Of a stretch of DNA of 64,000 bases, positions 9,650 through 17,346 are shown piece after piece; the first letter of the stretch is position 1, and every line of letters starts with the position of its first letter. The stretch comes from Sulfurovum zhangzhouensis (GTDB lineage Bacteria; Campylobacterota; Campylobacteria; Campylobacterales; Sulfurovaceae). The stretch lies in the NCBI RefSeq assembly GCF_030347965.1, contig NZ_JAQIBD010000001.1, forward strand, positions 372,001-436,000, in the 5' to 3' direction. The position numbers and the translations under genes were made by a program. Under the pieces are notes generated by a model. That model was not told the DNA's origin and did no database searches. It worked only from the letters and a program-made list of their open reading frames with translations.

Positions 9650-10065
9650 TAGTATAAGATCCTGTATTTTCTCGCATCCCCGCTAGGTTCTATCTCAATT
9701 ATGGCTACATTATACCCCGCAGACTCTAAAAAGTCTTTGAGGGGGTCACTTCCCCACTCTACCATATGCCATCCCGGCTTATCAAACTCTTCAAAGAGAC
9801 CCATTTGCATAAATTCATCATGATCCAAGCGATACAGATCATAATGATATAGATCATCACCATAACAGTGCTGCAATGAGAAAGTCGGAGAGGTTACATC
9901 TGACGTTATCCCTCTTTTTTTTGCGATAGCCTGCGTGAGTGTTGTCTTTCCGGCTGCAAGGTCGCCACGCAGAAATACTACAGTATTGGATGGCAACACT
10001 TCATTCAGATAGTCAACCACATTATCCAACTGCTCCACAGAAGCAATGATCTCTTTTATTTTCAT
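9649..10065 (-). CDS. tsaE: tRNA threonylcarbamoyladenosine biosynthesis ATPase TsaE
   Basis: TsaE (138 aa) is the small P-loop ATPase that drives the TsaB-TsaD-TsaE cycle making t6A37 on ANN-decoding tRNAs. Walker A is GDLAAGKTTLTQAI. The conserved SPTFSLQHCY, HYDLYRLD and VEWGS motifs are all there. The start is at ATG 10065, 3 bases after trpD. It overlaps lptB downstream, so its expression is tied to that operon. Confidence 0.93.
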   Translation of the reverse strand: MKIKEIIASVEQLDNVVDYLNEVLPSNTVVFLRGDLAAGKTTLTQAIAKKRGITSDVTSPTFSLQHCYGDDLYHYDLYRLDHDEFMQMGLFEEFDKPGWHMVEWGSDPLKDFLESAGYNVAIIEIEPSGDARKYRILY

Positions 10066-10068
10066 TTC

Positions 10069-11052
10069 CTACTTCTTACAAAGCTGTTCACTGATCTTAG
10101 CCATACGTACCAAATGCTCTTTTGCTGTACCACTATCAAGTATTGCTTCTACCTGTTCGATCGCTTCACGGACATCACGCACACTGCCATCTACAAAAAG
10201 TGCAAAGGCAGCATTGAGTACTACAATATCTCTCTTTGCACCCTTTTCCACTCCTGCAAAAATATCTCTGGTGATCTGTGCATTATGGAGTGCATCTCCA
10301 CCGAGGATCGCCTCTTTAGGTGCTTTTTTAATACCGTAAATCTCAGGGTTTATCTCACCTTCGATGATCCGTCCCGAATCAACATAAGCAAAGTTAGTAT
10401 TAGTTGCAAGCCCTATCTCGTCCATCCCATCCTGACTGCTTACTACACAAGCTCTCTTCGCATCGAGCTGCACAAGTGCTTCAGCGATCCTACGCACAAA
10501 ACCTGGATCAAAAACACCCAGAAGATACTTTTGTGCACCAGCAGGGTTTGTCAGCGGCCCTAGAATATTAAAAATGGTACGATGGGGAATTGATTTTCTA
10601 ATCGGCATGATATATTTCATCGCCGGATGATGATCGGTTGCAGGGAAAAAACAGAACCCTGTCTCTTCAAGCATTTTGATCTTATTTTCTGGTGTCATTT
10701 CCAGCTTTAAACCGAGGGCTTCAAGTACATCTGTTGAACCGGATTTAGAGGTTACACTTCGATTTCCATGCTTTGCAATGACTCGTCCCATAGAAGCCAA
10801 CAGCAGTGAAATTGTTGTAGAGATATTGAAACTCCCACTCTGATCTCCGCCAGTACCAACGATATCGACTGCTCTTTCTTTCAGCTCATCACTCAAAGGA
10901 ACCTTAATGGAATGTGCACGCATTACTGCAGCAGCATCTGCGATATCCTCCGCGCTCTCACCTTTGTTATAGAGATCAATCAAAAACTGACGTGCTTCAG
11001 ACTCACTCAATTCATTGTTAAATAGCTTTTCAAACTGTTCTTTATTACTCAA
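10069..11052 (-). CDS. trpD: Anthranilate phosphoribosyltransferase
   Basis: TrpD (327 aa) transfers the phosphoribosyl group of PRPP to anthranilate in tryptophan synthesis. The PRPP-binding motif VGTGGDQSGSFNISTT, the KHGNRSVTSKSGSTDVLEALG segment and the NILGPLTNPAGAQ block are complete. It starts at TTG 11052 with GGAG 5 bases upstream. TTG overlaps the preceding stop as TTGA. No other trp gene is in the window, so this is an isolated trpD inside an RNA-modification/envelope run. A paralogue elsewhere cannot be excluded. Confidence 0.93.
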   Translation of the reverse strand: MSNKEQFEKLFNNELSESEARQFLIDLYNKGESAEDIADAAAVMRAHSIKVPLSDELKERAVDIVGTGGDQSGSFNISTTISLLLASMGRVIAKHGNRSVTSKSGSTDVLEALGLKLEMTPENKIKMLEETGFCFFPATDHHPAMKYIMPIRKSIPHRTIFNILGPLTNPAGAQKYLLGVFDPGFVRRIAEALVQLDAKRACVVSSQDGMDEIGLATNTNFAYVDSGRIIEGEINPEIYGIKKAPKEAILGGDALHNAQITRDIFAGVEKGAKRDIVVLNAAFALFVDGSVRDVREAIEQVEAILDSGTAKEHLVRMAKISEQLCKK

Positions 11053-11297
11053 TCTAGCTCCTTAACGTACTCTTCTTTTTGAGATTTCGGGATCGTTTTT
11101 GTTGCAGGTATTTTGAGTACCTCATACGACCTTGGTCCTTTAAGATACTCGATCGTGATCTTATCGCCTATGGCAACATTTTTCGAAGCTTTTGCCTGCA
11201 TACCGTTGACATAGACCACACCGGACTTGAGCATATCTGTTGCGATCGTACGACGTTTGACGACGTTTACGGCACTTAACCACTTATCTACTCTCAT
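11049..11297 (-). CDS. S4-domain RNA-binding protein (HslR/RlbA-like)
   Basis: The protein (82 aa) is a single S4 fold: MRVDKWLSAVNVVKRRTIATDML...GVVYVNG, then a short beta segment KITIEYLKGPRSYEVL. Stand-alone S4 proteins such as Hsp15 (HslR) bind rRNA, for example stalled 50S subunits with nascent chains. Here the exact target is unknown. Its ATG overlaps the stop of the preceding small gene as ATGA, and its own stop overlaps the trpD start, so four genes are translationally linked. Confidence 0.88.
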   Translation of the reverse strand: MRVDKWLSAVNVVKRRTIATDMLKSGVVYVNGMQAKASKNVAIGDKITIEYLKGPRSYEVLKIPATKTIPKSQKEEYVKELD

Positions 11298-11533
11298 GGT
11301 TGCTTAAACATCTCCTCGGCATCTTTTGCTTCAGTTATTCCTTTGAGTGTAAGTTCATTGGTTTCTGAAATATATTTTTCAGCTTTCAATTGTTTGAAAA
11401 CACTTTTACACTCTTTCATATCAAACATTCCCGTATCTACAAGCATCGCCTGAATATCTTTTAGTGTCTCACCGGGATGTTTTTTAAACAGCGCCAGAAG
11501 ACAGACTTTTTCTACAATTTTATCTTCATCCAT
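11294..11533 (-). CDS. Conserved-looking small hypothetical protein
   Basis: Not recognised. The 79 residues are charged and helical: VCLLALFKKHPGETLKDIQAM..., then MKECKSVFKQLKAEKYISETNELTLKGITEAKDAEEMF. The order (helix, helix, recognition-like helix, beta wing with NELTLKG) resembles a small winged-helix fold, but that is a reading of pattern only. A good ribosome site (AGAGGA, 8 bases) precedes the ATG. It leads the overlapping run S4-trpD-tsaE-lptB. Confidence 0.7.
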   Translation of the reverse strand: MDEDKIVEKVCLLALFKKHPGETLKDIQAMLVDTGMFDMKECKSVFKQLKAEKYISETNELTLKGITEAKDAEEMFKQP

Positions 11534-11592
11534 AGTTTTTATCCTCTTATCATTACATAAAAGAACCCAATCATTTGAACTCTTCTATATAT

Positions 11593-11611
11593 CCACCTCT
11601 AAATGAGGTGG
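11593..11611 (-). terminator. Possible terminator hairpin after dapD
   Basis: A perfect 7-bp inverted repeat (CCACCTC/GAGGTGG) with a 5-base loop lies 8 bases past the dapD stop. The sequence after it on the minus strand is AU-rich (ATATATAG) but not a clean U-tract, so termination strength is uncertain. Confidence 0.5.
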
Positions 11612-11618
11612 AAAAGTT

Positions 11619-12812
11619 TTAGTGAAGATCTTCGTTAAGCTTAACTTCTCTTGTACTTCTTCTTACAATCATCTCACCTGTTGTAGAGTCTTGTCTGAAG
11701 TGAAGACCATTCAGTCCTTGAAGTTCATCCGCTCTGAATGTTGTTTTAGACTCAAGATTCGCATCTGGGTTTGCCGCTTTGATCTTTTCCAGTTCAGCTG
11801 GAGCGATCTTCACTTTTGTACCTGCAAAGATAGCAAGACCACCATCGATAATACATGCATCACCCAGTGGGATACCACATGTAGAGTTTGCACCAAGTAG
11901 TGTGTTCTCACCGATACTGATAGGGTTTCCGTCTGTTCCCGAAAGTACACCAAGGATACTTGCTCCACCACCTACATCTGAACCGGCACCCACGATCGCA
12001 GAACTAGAGATACGTCCTTCTACCATTACCGGACCAAGTGTACCGGCATTAAAGTTGATATAAGATGCACCCGGCATTACTGTCGTACCTGCTGCAAGCT
12101 GTGCACCCATACGTACTTTAGAAGCCTCAAGGATACGTGTATTATCAGCAGGGATAACATGTTGAAGATATCTTGGAAATTTATCTACACTGTCAACTGT
12201 AGGATAAGTACCTTTTAGTTTCATCTCAATCTCATTGTCTCTCAGGTAGTCAAGCTCATATGGAGTGTTTCCAACCCATGCAACATTTGAAAGGATTCCA
12301 AATGCACCATTAAGATTGATTCCTCTAAGCGGTGCCTTGCTGAGTGATAGTGCATAAAGTTTAAGGTATACAGCTTCTACCGACTCTGCCGGTGCATCTT
12401 CAAACAAAAATACGATTCTAAAGTCTTTACCAATATCGCCCATTGCATTCAGTGTCTTGATCACCTGGATATTTTTATGTGCATCACCTGTTGCTTCAGC
12501 TACCAGTGGAGCAAATGCTGCCATGGCATTACTTACAAAAGTTTCATTGATCGTCGCAACAAATTCACTTCCGCTGAAGTCCACTGCACATTTAGCTTCC
12601 TGAAGTGATTTAATAAAAACAGCCGCTGAACCGAAGTTCTCTCCCCAATTGATCAGACCGAAGTTTGCCTGAAGAATCTTCTCAGCATTTTTCTGTCCTC
12701 TATCTACTCTTGCAATACCAAAAGCGATCGGTTTTCTATAACCGTCCTGCGCTTCGATATCCGCTACAAGTGCCTTAAATTCGTTCATATCTGCTACTGT
12801 ATTTATAGCCAT
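11619..12812 (-). CDS. dapD: Tetrahydrodipicolinate N-succinyltransferase (long campylobacterial type)
   Basis: DapD (397 aa) succinylates tetrahydrodipicolinate on the route to lysine and meso-diaminopimelate for peptidoglycan. The C-terminal half is a left-handed beta helix of hexapeptide repeats (GAQLAAGTTVMPGASYINFNAG, VEGRISSSAIVGAGSDVGGGASILG, IGENTLLGANSTCGI). The N-terminal ~200 residues are the extra domain typical of Campylobacterota and actinobacterial-type DapD, explaining the length against about 275 in E. coli. TAGGAGAG precedes the ATG. It is flanked by its own hairpin and appears monocistronic. Confidence 0.93.
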   Translation of the reverse strand: MAINTVADMNEFKALVADIEAQDGYRKPIAFGIARVDRGQKNAEKILQANFGLINWGENFGSAAVFIKSLQEAKCAVDFSGSEFVATINETFVSNAMAAFAPLVAEATGDAHKNIQVIKTLNAMGDIGKDFRIVFLFEDAPAESVEAVYLKLYALSLSKAPLRGINLNGAFGILSNVAWVGNTPYELDYLRDNEIEMKLKGTYPTVDSVDKFPRYLQHVIPADNTRILEASKVRMGAQLAAGTTVMPGASYINFNAGTLGPVMVEGRISSSAIVGAGSDVGGGASILGVLSGTDGNPISIGENTLLGANSTCGIPLGDACIIDGGLAIFAGTKVKIAPAELEKIKAANPDANLESKTTFRADELQGLNGLHFRQDSTTGEMIVRRSTREVKLNEDLH

Positions 12813-12861
12813 AAAACTCTCCTAAACATACGAAATAAATTAGTTATTGTATTATACTTTG

Positions 12862-13299
12862 TTAAGCTGAGTTAGACGAAGATTGATCCGAATGCTTCAT
12901 AATTTCACGCCAATTCCTGGAAAAGTGTTCCCGGATATAAGCCTCTTTATGCGGTATCGTACACCCAGAGCAATCCTGATGGATTGCATCATCAGAGATA
13001 AACTGTTTGCCCTCTTTGGCATCTATCGCACAAGTAGAAAATAGCGTCTTATTTTCTACTTCTTTTAATCCTTCATCATTAAACCTGAAGTTTGGACAAG
13101 CACAGAGATAACAGTTAAGCTCTTTCATATCATGACACTTTGTTGATGTAGCATACAAAGGACAGAAGTCCGGTTCCATTTTCACCATATTTTCAAACCG
13201 GAAATAACGTATCAATTCCTCATCACTAAGATATCCAAGCTTTTTTACGATTGCACTGTGTTTCTTAGCATGAGATTCAAACCATTCTCTATATGTCAT
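12862..13299 (-). CDS. Cysteine-rich small-domain protein (PF04071-like), putative metal-binding
   Basis: The protein (145 aa) carries eight cysteines, at about 46, 55, 63, 66, 68, 90, 110 and 113. The core DFCPLYATSTKCHDMKELNCYLCACPNF resembles the cysteine-rich small domain (PF04071), found in archaea and bacteria often beside cobalamin genes; CxxC pairs suggest Zn or Fe-S binding. The function of the family is unknown. It overlaps ydcF by 11 bases and is last in a run headed by a BtuB-like receptor, which would fit a corrinoid link. The family assignment is from memory of the motif, not a search. Confidence 0.72.
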   Translation of the reverse strand: MTYREWFESHAKKHSAIVKKLGYLSDEELIRYFRFENMVKMEPDFCPLYATSTKCHDMKELNCYLCACPNFRFNDEGLKEVENKTLFSTCAIDAKEGKQFISDDAIHQDCSGCTIPHKEAYIREHFSRNWREIMKHSDQSSSNSA

Positions 13300-14014
13300 G
13301 ATATATTACTCCTCTCAAATAAATCCATAGTAATCCGATATATTCATGAAAAGCTCTTTCTGTTTTTTGTAAATGCCTTGCTTGAAATAGTGACCAGATA
13401 CTATCTTCCCCTCTATCATTGAAGTCTCCAGGTGCGGCGATAGGATAGAGCCCCTCTTGTTGAAACAAGATCATACTTCTAGGCATATGATACGCTGAAG
13501 TCACAAGCAAAAAAGGTCCCGTTCCAACCCTTTCTTTCATTTTTGCCGCCTCTTCTCTGGTATCCTTTACATCTTCCTGCATCACAATATCTTCAGCTCT
13601 TACACCTGCTTCTACAAGTAGTTTTGATGCTTTATAGGCATCTGAGAGTTTATCATGTCTCGAGTATCCCGAAGTAACGATCTTCACTCCTTCGATCATC
13701 TTGTAAAGCCGTATTGCCTCCCAGGCACGCCTCTCTTTATCTCCACCCAAAAGCAAAATATATTTTACATTTGAAGGAACCTGCTCGATCTTTTTATACT
13801 GAGATTCCAGAGGCAGCAACAAGAGGCTGCTTATAGATGCATGTGTTACAATCGCAAACCATATAATACTCCCAAGTATAAAATATGTTGCCCTTCTGAC
13901 ATTCCCGATATGAAGGAGCCATATGGCCGTAACTAACACTATCATGCCTAGCGGCATAGGCATCAACAACCAGGCTATTGTCTTTTTTAATAAAAAGGCT
14001 ATCCCCAACTCCAC
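13289..14014 (-). CDS. YdcF/ElyC/SanA-family (DUF218) membrane protein
   Basis: The protein (241 aa) has two N-terminal transmembrane helices (about 12-32 and 38-58) followed by a DUF218 domain: YILLLGGDKERRAWEAIRLY, IVTSGYSRHD, VKDTREEAAKMKE and LLVTSAYHMPRSMILFQQ. This ElyC-like layout in E. coli influences peptidoglycan and envelope lipid-carrier metabolism; the biochemical activity is unsettled. It starts at GTG 14014 (GGGAG 6 bases upstream), inside the end of the preceding gene (16-base overlap), so translation is probably coupled. Confidence 0.88.
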   Translation of the reverse strand: MELGIAFLLKKTIAWLLMPMPLGMIVLVTAIWLLHIGNVRRATYFILGSIIWFAIVTHASISSLLLLPLESQYKKIEQVPSNVKYILLLGGDKERRAWEAIRLYKMIEGVKIVTSGYSRHDKLSDAYKASKLLVEAGVRAEDIVMQEDVKDTREEAAKMKERVGTGPFLLVTSAYHMPRSMILFQQEGLYPIAAPGDFNDRGEDSIWSLFQARHLQKTERAFHEYIGLLWIYLRGVIYHDI

Positions 14015-14667
14015 TTCATACTCCCTTTAATATATAGATAAACTACAGCTAAAAAACATATCAGAACCCCTGCAACCCATAACATTTTATCTAACCTGCT
14101 GCATGAAATCACCAGACTTTTATCTTGAAACTTATCATATATCATTGCGAGTGCTTTTGCTTTTGCCTGTGAAGAATATTTGATCTTGGTATACTCTGCT
14201 TTTGAAAAAGATGCTGCTTCATCTTTCCCCGGCAGTATTGCTTGATCAATCATTCTGTTATCTTGAAAGAGTTGATACATTTTTGGGTATCTACGACAAT
14301 AATGTTGAATCTCTTTAAAAATATTATCAGGCAAGTTAAGCGTAGAAGTTATTTTGGGTGCCTGCTGATCCCAGATCATTTCAAAACGTTCCTGCAATAC
14401 CCCAAATCCATACAAAAGACTATGCATATGCCAGTGTATCCATGTGGCATCCGAATGGTTAGAGACAAACTCAAAAAACACTTTAAGTAAATAGGCCTCC
14501 AGTTCCTGTGGAGTACTCTGGGTCCCAAGAGTTTTTTGTGCATCCATCATAGAAAAACTTGTACACATTTTTGTAGTGATCTCACATACACTAATTGCCG
14601 TAACATAAGAGCTTCGCTTAGGTATCAAACTCTCGCAGGCATAGTGTATAGTGAACAGTTTTGACAT
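13999..14667 (-). CDS. Unrecognised protein with a single C-terminal membrane anchor
   Basis: The 222 residues have a soluble N-terminal region and one strongly hydrophobic helix at about 190-212 (MLWVAGVLICFLAVVYLYI), leaving a tiny tail: a tail-anchored layout. A histidine/tryptophan-rich stretch, DATWIHWHMHSLLYGFGVLQERFEMI, is the most distinctive part. I have a vague memory of similar W-H-W-x-M patterns in uncharacterised proteins but cannot name a family. The gene sits between the membrane protein at 14670 and ydcF (overlapping) in the BtuB-like operon. No function is proposed. Confidence 0.7.
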   Translation of the reverse strand: MSKLFTIHYACESLIPKRSSYVTAISVCEITTKMCTSFSMMDAQKTLGTQSTPQELEAYLLKVFFEFVSNHSDATWIHWHMHSLLYGFGVLQERFEMIWDQQAPKITSTLNLPDNIFKEIQHYCRRYPKMYQLFQDNRMIDQAILPGKDEAASFSKAEYTKIKYSSQAKAKALAMIYDKFQDKSLVISCSRLDKMLWVAGVLICFLAVVYLYIKGSMKWSWG

Positions 14668-14669
14668 TA

Positions 14670-15233
14670 TTAAGACCGTTTAAAACTATTGATGATCAAG
14701 AAGATCACAATCACTTCAACTGCAATCAGTACAAAATGCAGATAATAGACTTGCGGTTGATTTTCAACAATACCATAATGATCCATCAAACGGTAAAACA
14801 GATATGCACCAGCCATCCCCATGAGATATCCCATCTGTTTTGCTGTATCCAGGCGGGTTAAGAGTATATCTTCACCCAGTAACAGAGTCTCAACCCGCAC
14901 CAAATAGTTCCCAAAGACAAAAGTCATCTGATATCCTACATAAACGATCAGTGCAGTTTGATAGGTATAGGGATCAAGTAAAAAATAGCACATTATAAGC
15001 AGCAATACGATCTCAACAAGTAAAGAGATCCGAAAGAACCACTGTGCATTCAAGATATGAATATAAAGTCTGGCAATAAGCAGCATACCGACAGCAAGTG
15101 CCACACCCCCTAGCGAATATACAGAGGGTTCAAGGGGCGTATAGATCGAAAAGATCGCCCCGACACTCAATCCCAAAAGCAGGGAATTGAAAAACTTATA
15201 TCGAATAAACCATTGTGGAATAAGAGTCAACAT
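14670..15233 (-). CDS. Integral membrane protein, five to six helices, unknown function
   Basis: The 187 residues are almost entirely hydrophobic with short polar loops, giving five or six transmembrane helices. The pattern (LLGLSVGAIFSIYTPLEPSVYSLGGVALAVGMLLIARL) resembles half of an MFS-type carrier, but no diagnostic motif is seen. No clear ribosome site precedes the ATG. The gene follows the TonB-dependent receptor by 39 bases and precedes the tail-anchored gene by 2. Its place directly after a BtuB-like receptor makes a transport role plausible. Confidence 0.7.
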   Translation of the reverse strand: MLTLIPQWFIRYKFFNSLLLGLSVGAIFSIYTPLEPSVYSLGGVALAVGMLLIARLYIHILNAQWFFRISLLVEIVLLLIMCYFLLDPYTYQTALIVYVGYQMTFVFGNYLVRVETLLLGEDILLTRLDTAKQMGYLMGMAGAYLFYRLMDHYGIVENQPQVYYLHFVLIAVEVIVIFLIINSFKRS

Positions 15234-15272
15234 AAAAAATTATATCTAAATCATTACTATTCATCACAACAG

Positions 15273-17093
15273 TTAAAAACGATACCGGATCTTAGTATAG
15301 ACACTACGTCCTTCCGTTGCATAGCCATATACCGACTGATACTCTTTATCAAAGATATTTTTTGCATTGAGTGTCAGTTTGATCTCATCGGTTAACTCTC
15401 TTGCATAGTTCAGATTCCATAAAGTGTAGTTACCTGTAGACATATCACCAAGATCTGTCCGGTCTCCAACATACTGTGCCGTAATTCCATAGCTGCTAGA
15501 GTCTGTATAATAATTTGCAGAAAGGTTTACTGTATCTTTTGGACGTCTAAACAGATCACTTCCATCTTCTTTTTTTGCCTCAAAGAGGTGTGTATAGTTT
15601 GCTGAAATATTAAGGTTCATTGTCTCGAACGGATAGATACTTTCTACTTCCAAACCTTTGAACTTGGATACACCGTCTATATTGTAGTATCCATAGTTGA
15701 CCATATCATAATCGATACTATCCTTCACTTTATTGTTAAAATAAGTAATGGTCAACAACTCTTTATAGTGCGCTGAGAGCTCATAGCCTTTGGTAAATGC
15801 CGGCTTCAACTCACTTCCAAATACTACATTCGCCAGTTGATAAGAGCTTGGTGCATCATAAGAAGTATAGTAGTTTGCCCCTACTCCTAATCCGGAAATC
15901 TTGTTATATTCGTGCTTGATGCCTGCTTTATAGGTTACTTTATTCTCAAACTGTTCAAAGTTGTCATATCTAATATTGGTCTCGATAAGCGTACCTGTAG
16001 TGATTCTGTACAGATTAGATAGATAGACCGCCTTATTGGTATAGTCTGCCTGACTTGCAGGGTAGTCATTGTACTGGTTAAATCCATCGATATCTTTATA
16101 CTCTAACCCCAGTACCGCTTTTCCTCTTGAATAGTCATAGCTGTTAATCATACCGAACTCTTTAAGCTTTGCTTCATAGACATTCACACCTACGCCGTAT
16201 GAGTTCGTATAGAAAGTACGCTCATACTTTCCCTGGCTTGCATACATGTTAGTACGATAATCACCTGACTTATAGTCATACTGAAGTGCTGTATTTTCTT
16301 GATCTGATTGTGCATGAGAGTAGTCATCTTCTGCTTGAGCTGTAGACCAAGAATCATCATACTCCGTTTCTGTCTTGATACGGTTATAGCTTAGTTGTAT
16401 CTTATTATTTTCATCAAACCTGTAACCCAGTTTCAGATTGATATTTTTATTTGTATAAGCATCTTTTTCCGCATCTCTTGGTGCCAACGCCGAGATACCT
16501 TCAGTATCAAGATAAGAAGCAAGTAATTGAGCACTGAATTTATCATCTTTATATCCGATATCTGCATCGATACCTTTGGTCTTATAAGATCCGTAAAGTA
16601 AACTCAAAGAACCGTGTGTTCCTTCTTGTGGTGTCTTAGTGATGATATTGATCACTCCTGCGCTGGCATTTGTACCCCAAATACTACTCATACCCCCTTT
16701 AATGATCTCTATTTGTTGAATATTATCAGTGGTAAGACTCTCAAGTAGTGCCGTGCCGTTAGTAGTACTTGGGTCATTCAGACGCATTCCGTCCAATAGG
16801 ACCAAAACTTTCCCTGAGTCCGCACCTCTGACAAAAAATGATGTCTGCTGACCTAAACCGCCTGAGTTTGCTACTGAGATACCTGCTATGCTATTAATTG
16901 CCTGTGCTACATTCTGATATCCATTTTTGTCCAACTCTTCAGCAGTGATCACTGTCACATTTGAAGTAGTATCATTAATTGAATGTTCAGTTTTATTTGT
17001 CGTAGTAACCGTGATCGGTTCAAGCTCAGCAGCATGAGTAGTAATTGTCAACAGCAATGATACTGCAATAGATAGTTTTATAGTGTTGTTCAT
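15273..17093 (-). CDS. TonB-dependent receptor, BtuB-like
   Basis: The protein (606 aa) is an outer-membrane gated channel. After a signal peptide (cleavage about THAAE) come a TonB-box-like ITVTT, the plug (VITAEELDKNGYQNVAQAINSIAGISV, FFVRGADSGKVLVLLDGMRLNDPS, IEIIKGGMSSIWGTNASAGVINI) and a 22-strand-type barrel ending in the classic terminal aromatic YRF. The length (about 600) and the plug wording match BtuB, the cobalamin receptor. The substrate is inferred, since no B12 riboswitch is visible upstream. It would depend on ExbB/ExbD such as those at 43050-43970. Confidence 0.9.
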   Translation of the reverse strand: MNNTIKLSIAVSLLLTITTHAAELEPITVTTTNKTEHSINDTTSNVTVITAEELDKNGYQNVAQAINSIAGISVANSGGLGQQTSFFVRGADSGKVLVLLDGMRLNDPSTTNGTALLESLTTDNIQQIEIIKGGMSSIWGTNASAGVINIITKTPQEGTHGSLSLLYGSYKTKGIDADIGYKDDKFSAQLLASYLDTEGISALAPRDAEKDAYTNKNINLKLGYRFDENNKIQLSYNRIKTETEYDDSWSTAQAEDDYSHAQSDQENTALQYDYKSGDYRTNMYASQGKYERTFYTNSYGVGVNVYEAKLKEFGMINSYDYSRGKAVLGLEYKDIDGFNQYNDYPASQADYTNKAVYLSNLYRITTGTLIETNIRYDNFEQFENKVTYKAGIKHEYNKISGLGVGANYYTSYDAPSSYQLANVVFGSELKPAFTKGYELSAHYKELLTITYFNNKVKDSIDYDMVNYGYYNIDGVSKFKGLEVESIYPFETMNLNISANYTHLFEAKKEDGSDLFRRPKDTVNLSANYYTDSSSYGITAQYVGDRTDLGDMSTGNYTLWNLNYARELTDEIKLTLNAKNIFDKEYQSVYGYATEGRSVYTKIRYRF

Positions 17094-17127
17094 GATTTAT
17101 CCTAATATAAAATTGATATGTTTTGAT

Positions 17128-17307
17128 TTAAAAAATATGATGGTTTAGGATAAGTAAAGGGGGAGAGGTTTTTCTTTCAAGATTTTCAAAGGCATCTTTA
17201 TGGTACTTATAGTTACTGTCACTCTGTGTTAGCTTATGCAGTGTCGAATACATCGCTATTATGGCAAGAGAAAAGTATTGTTTAGTATAGCCTCTTAAAT
17301 ATTTCAT
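17128..17307 (-). CDS. Possible 59-residue peptide upstream of the TonB receptor
   Basis: An ATG at 17307 opens 59 codons (MKYLRGYTKQYFSLAIIAMY..., ending LLILNHHIF) with the stop 34 bases before the receptor ATG. The composition is protein-like and basic at the N-terminus, with one weak hydrophobic stretch. No good ribosome site is visible. It may be a small gene, a leader peptide or chance. It fills most of the 253-base gap between the WecA-like gene and the receptor. Confidence 0.35.
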   Translation of the reverse strand: MKYLRGYTKQYFSLAIIAMYSTLHKLTQSDSNYKYHKDAFENLERKTSPPLLILNHHIF

Positions 17308-17346
17308 GGCCGAATTCTAGCGATATATACTTAAAATACCGGACTA

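Noticed and set aside
17094-17346. Cobalamin riboswitch upstream of the BtuB-like receptor
   Set aside because: No B12 box (GCCACTG-like) or matching structure; the nearest string, CGACACTGC, is not a good match and lies in a possible reading frame.
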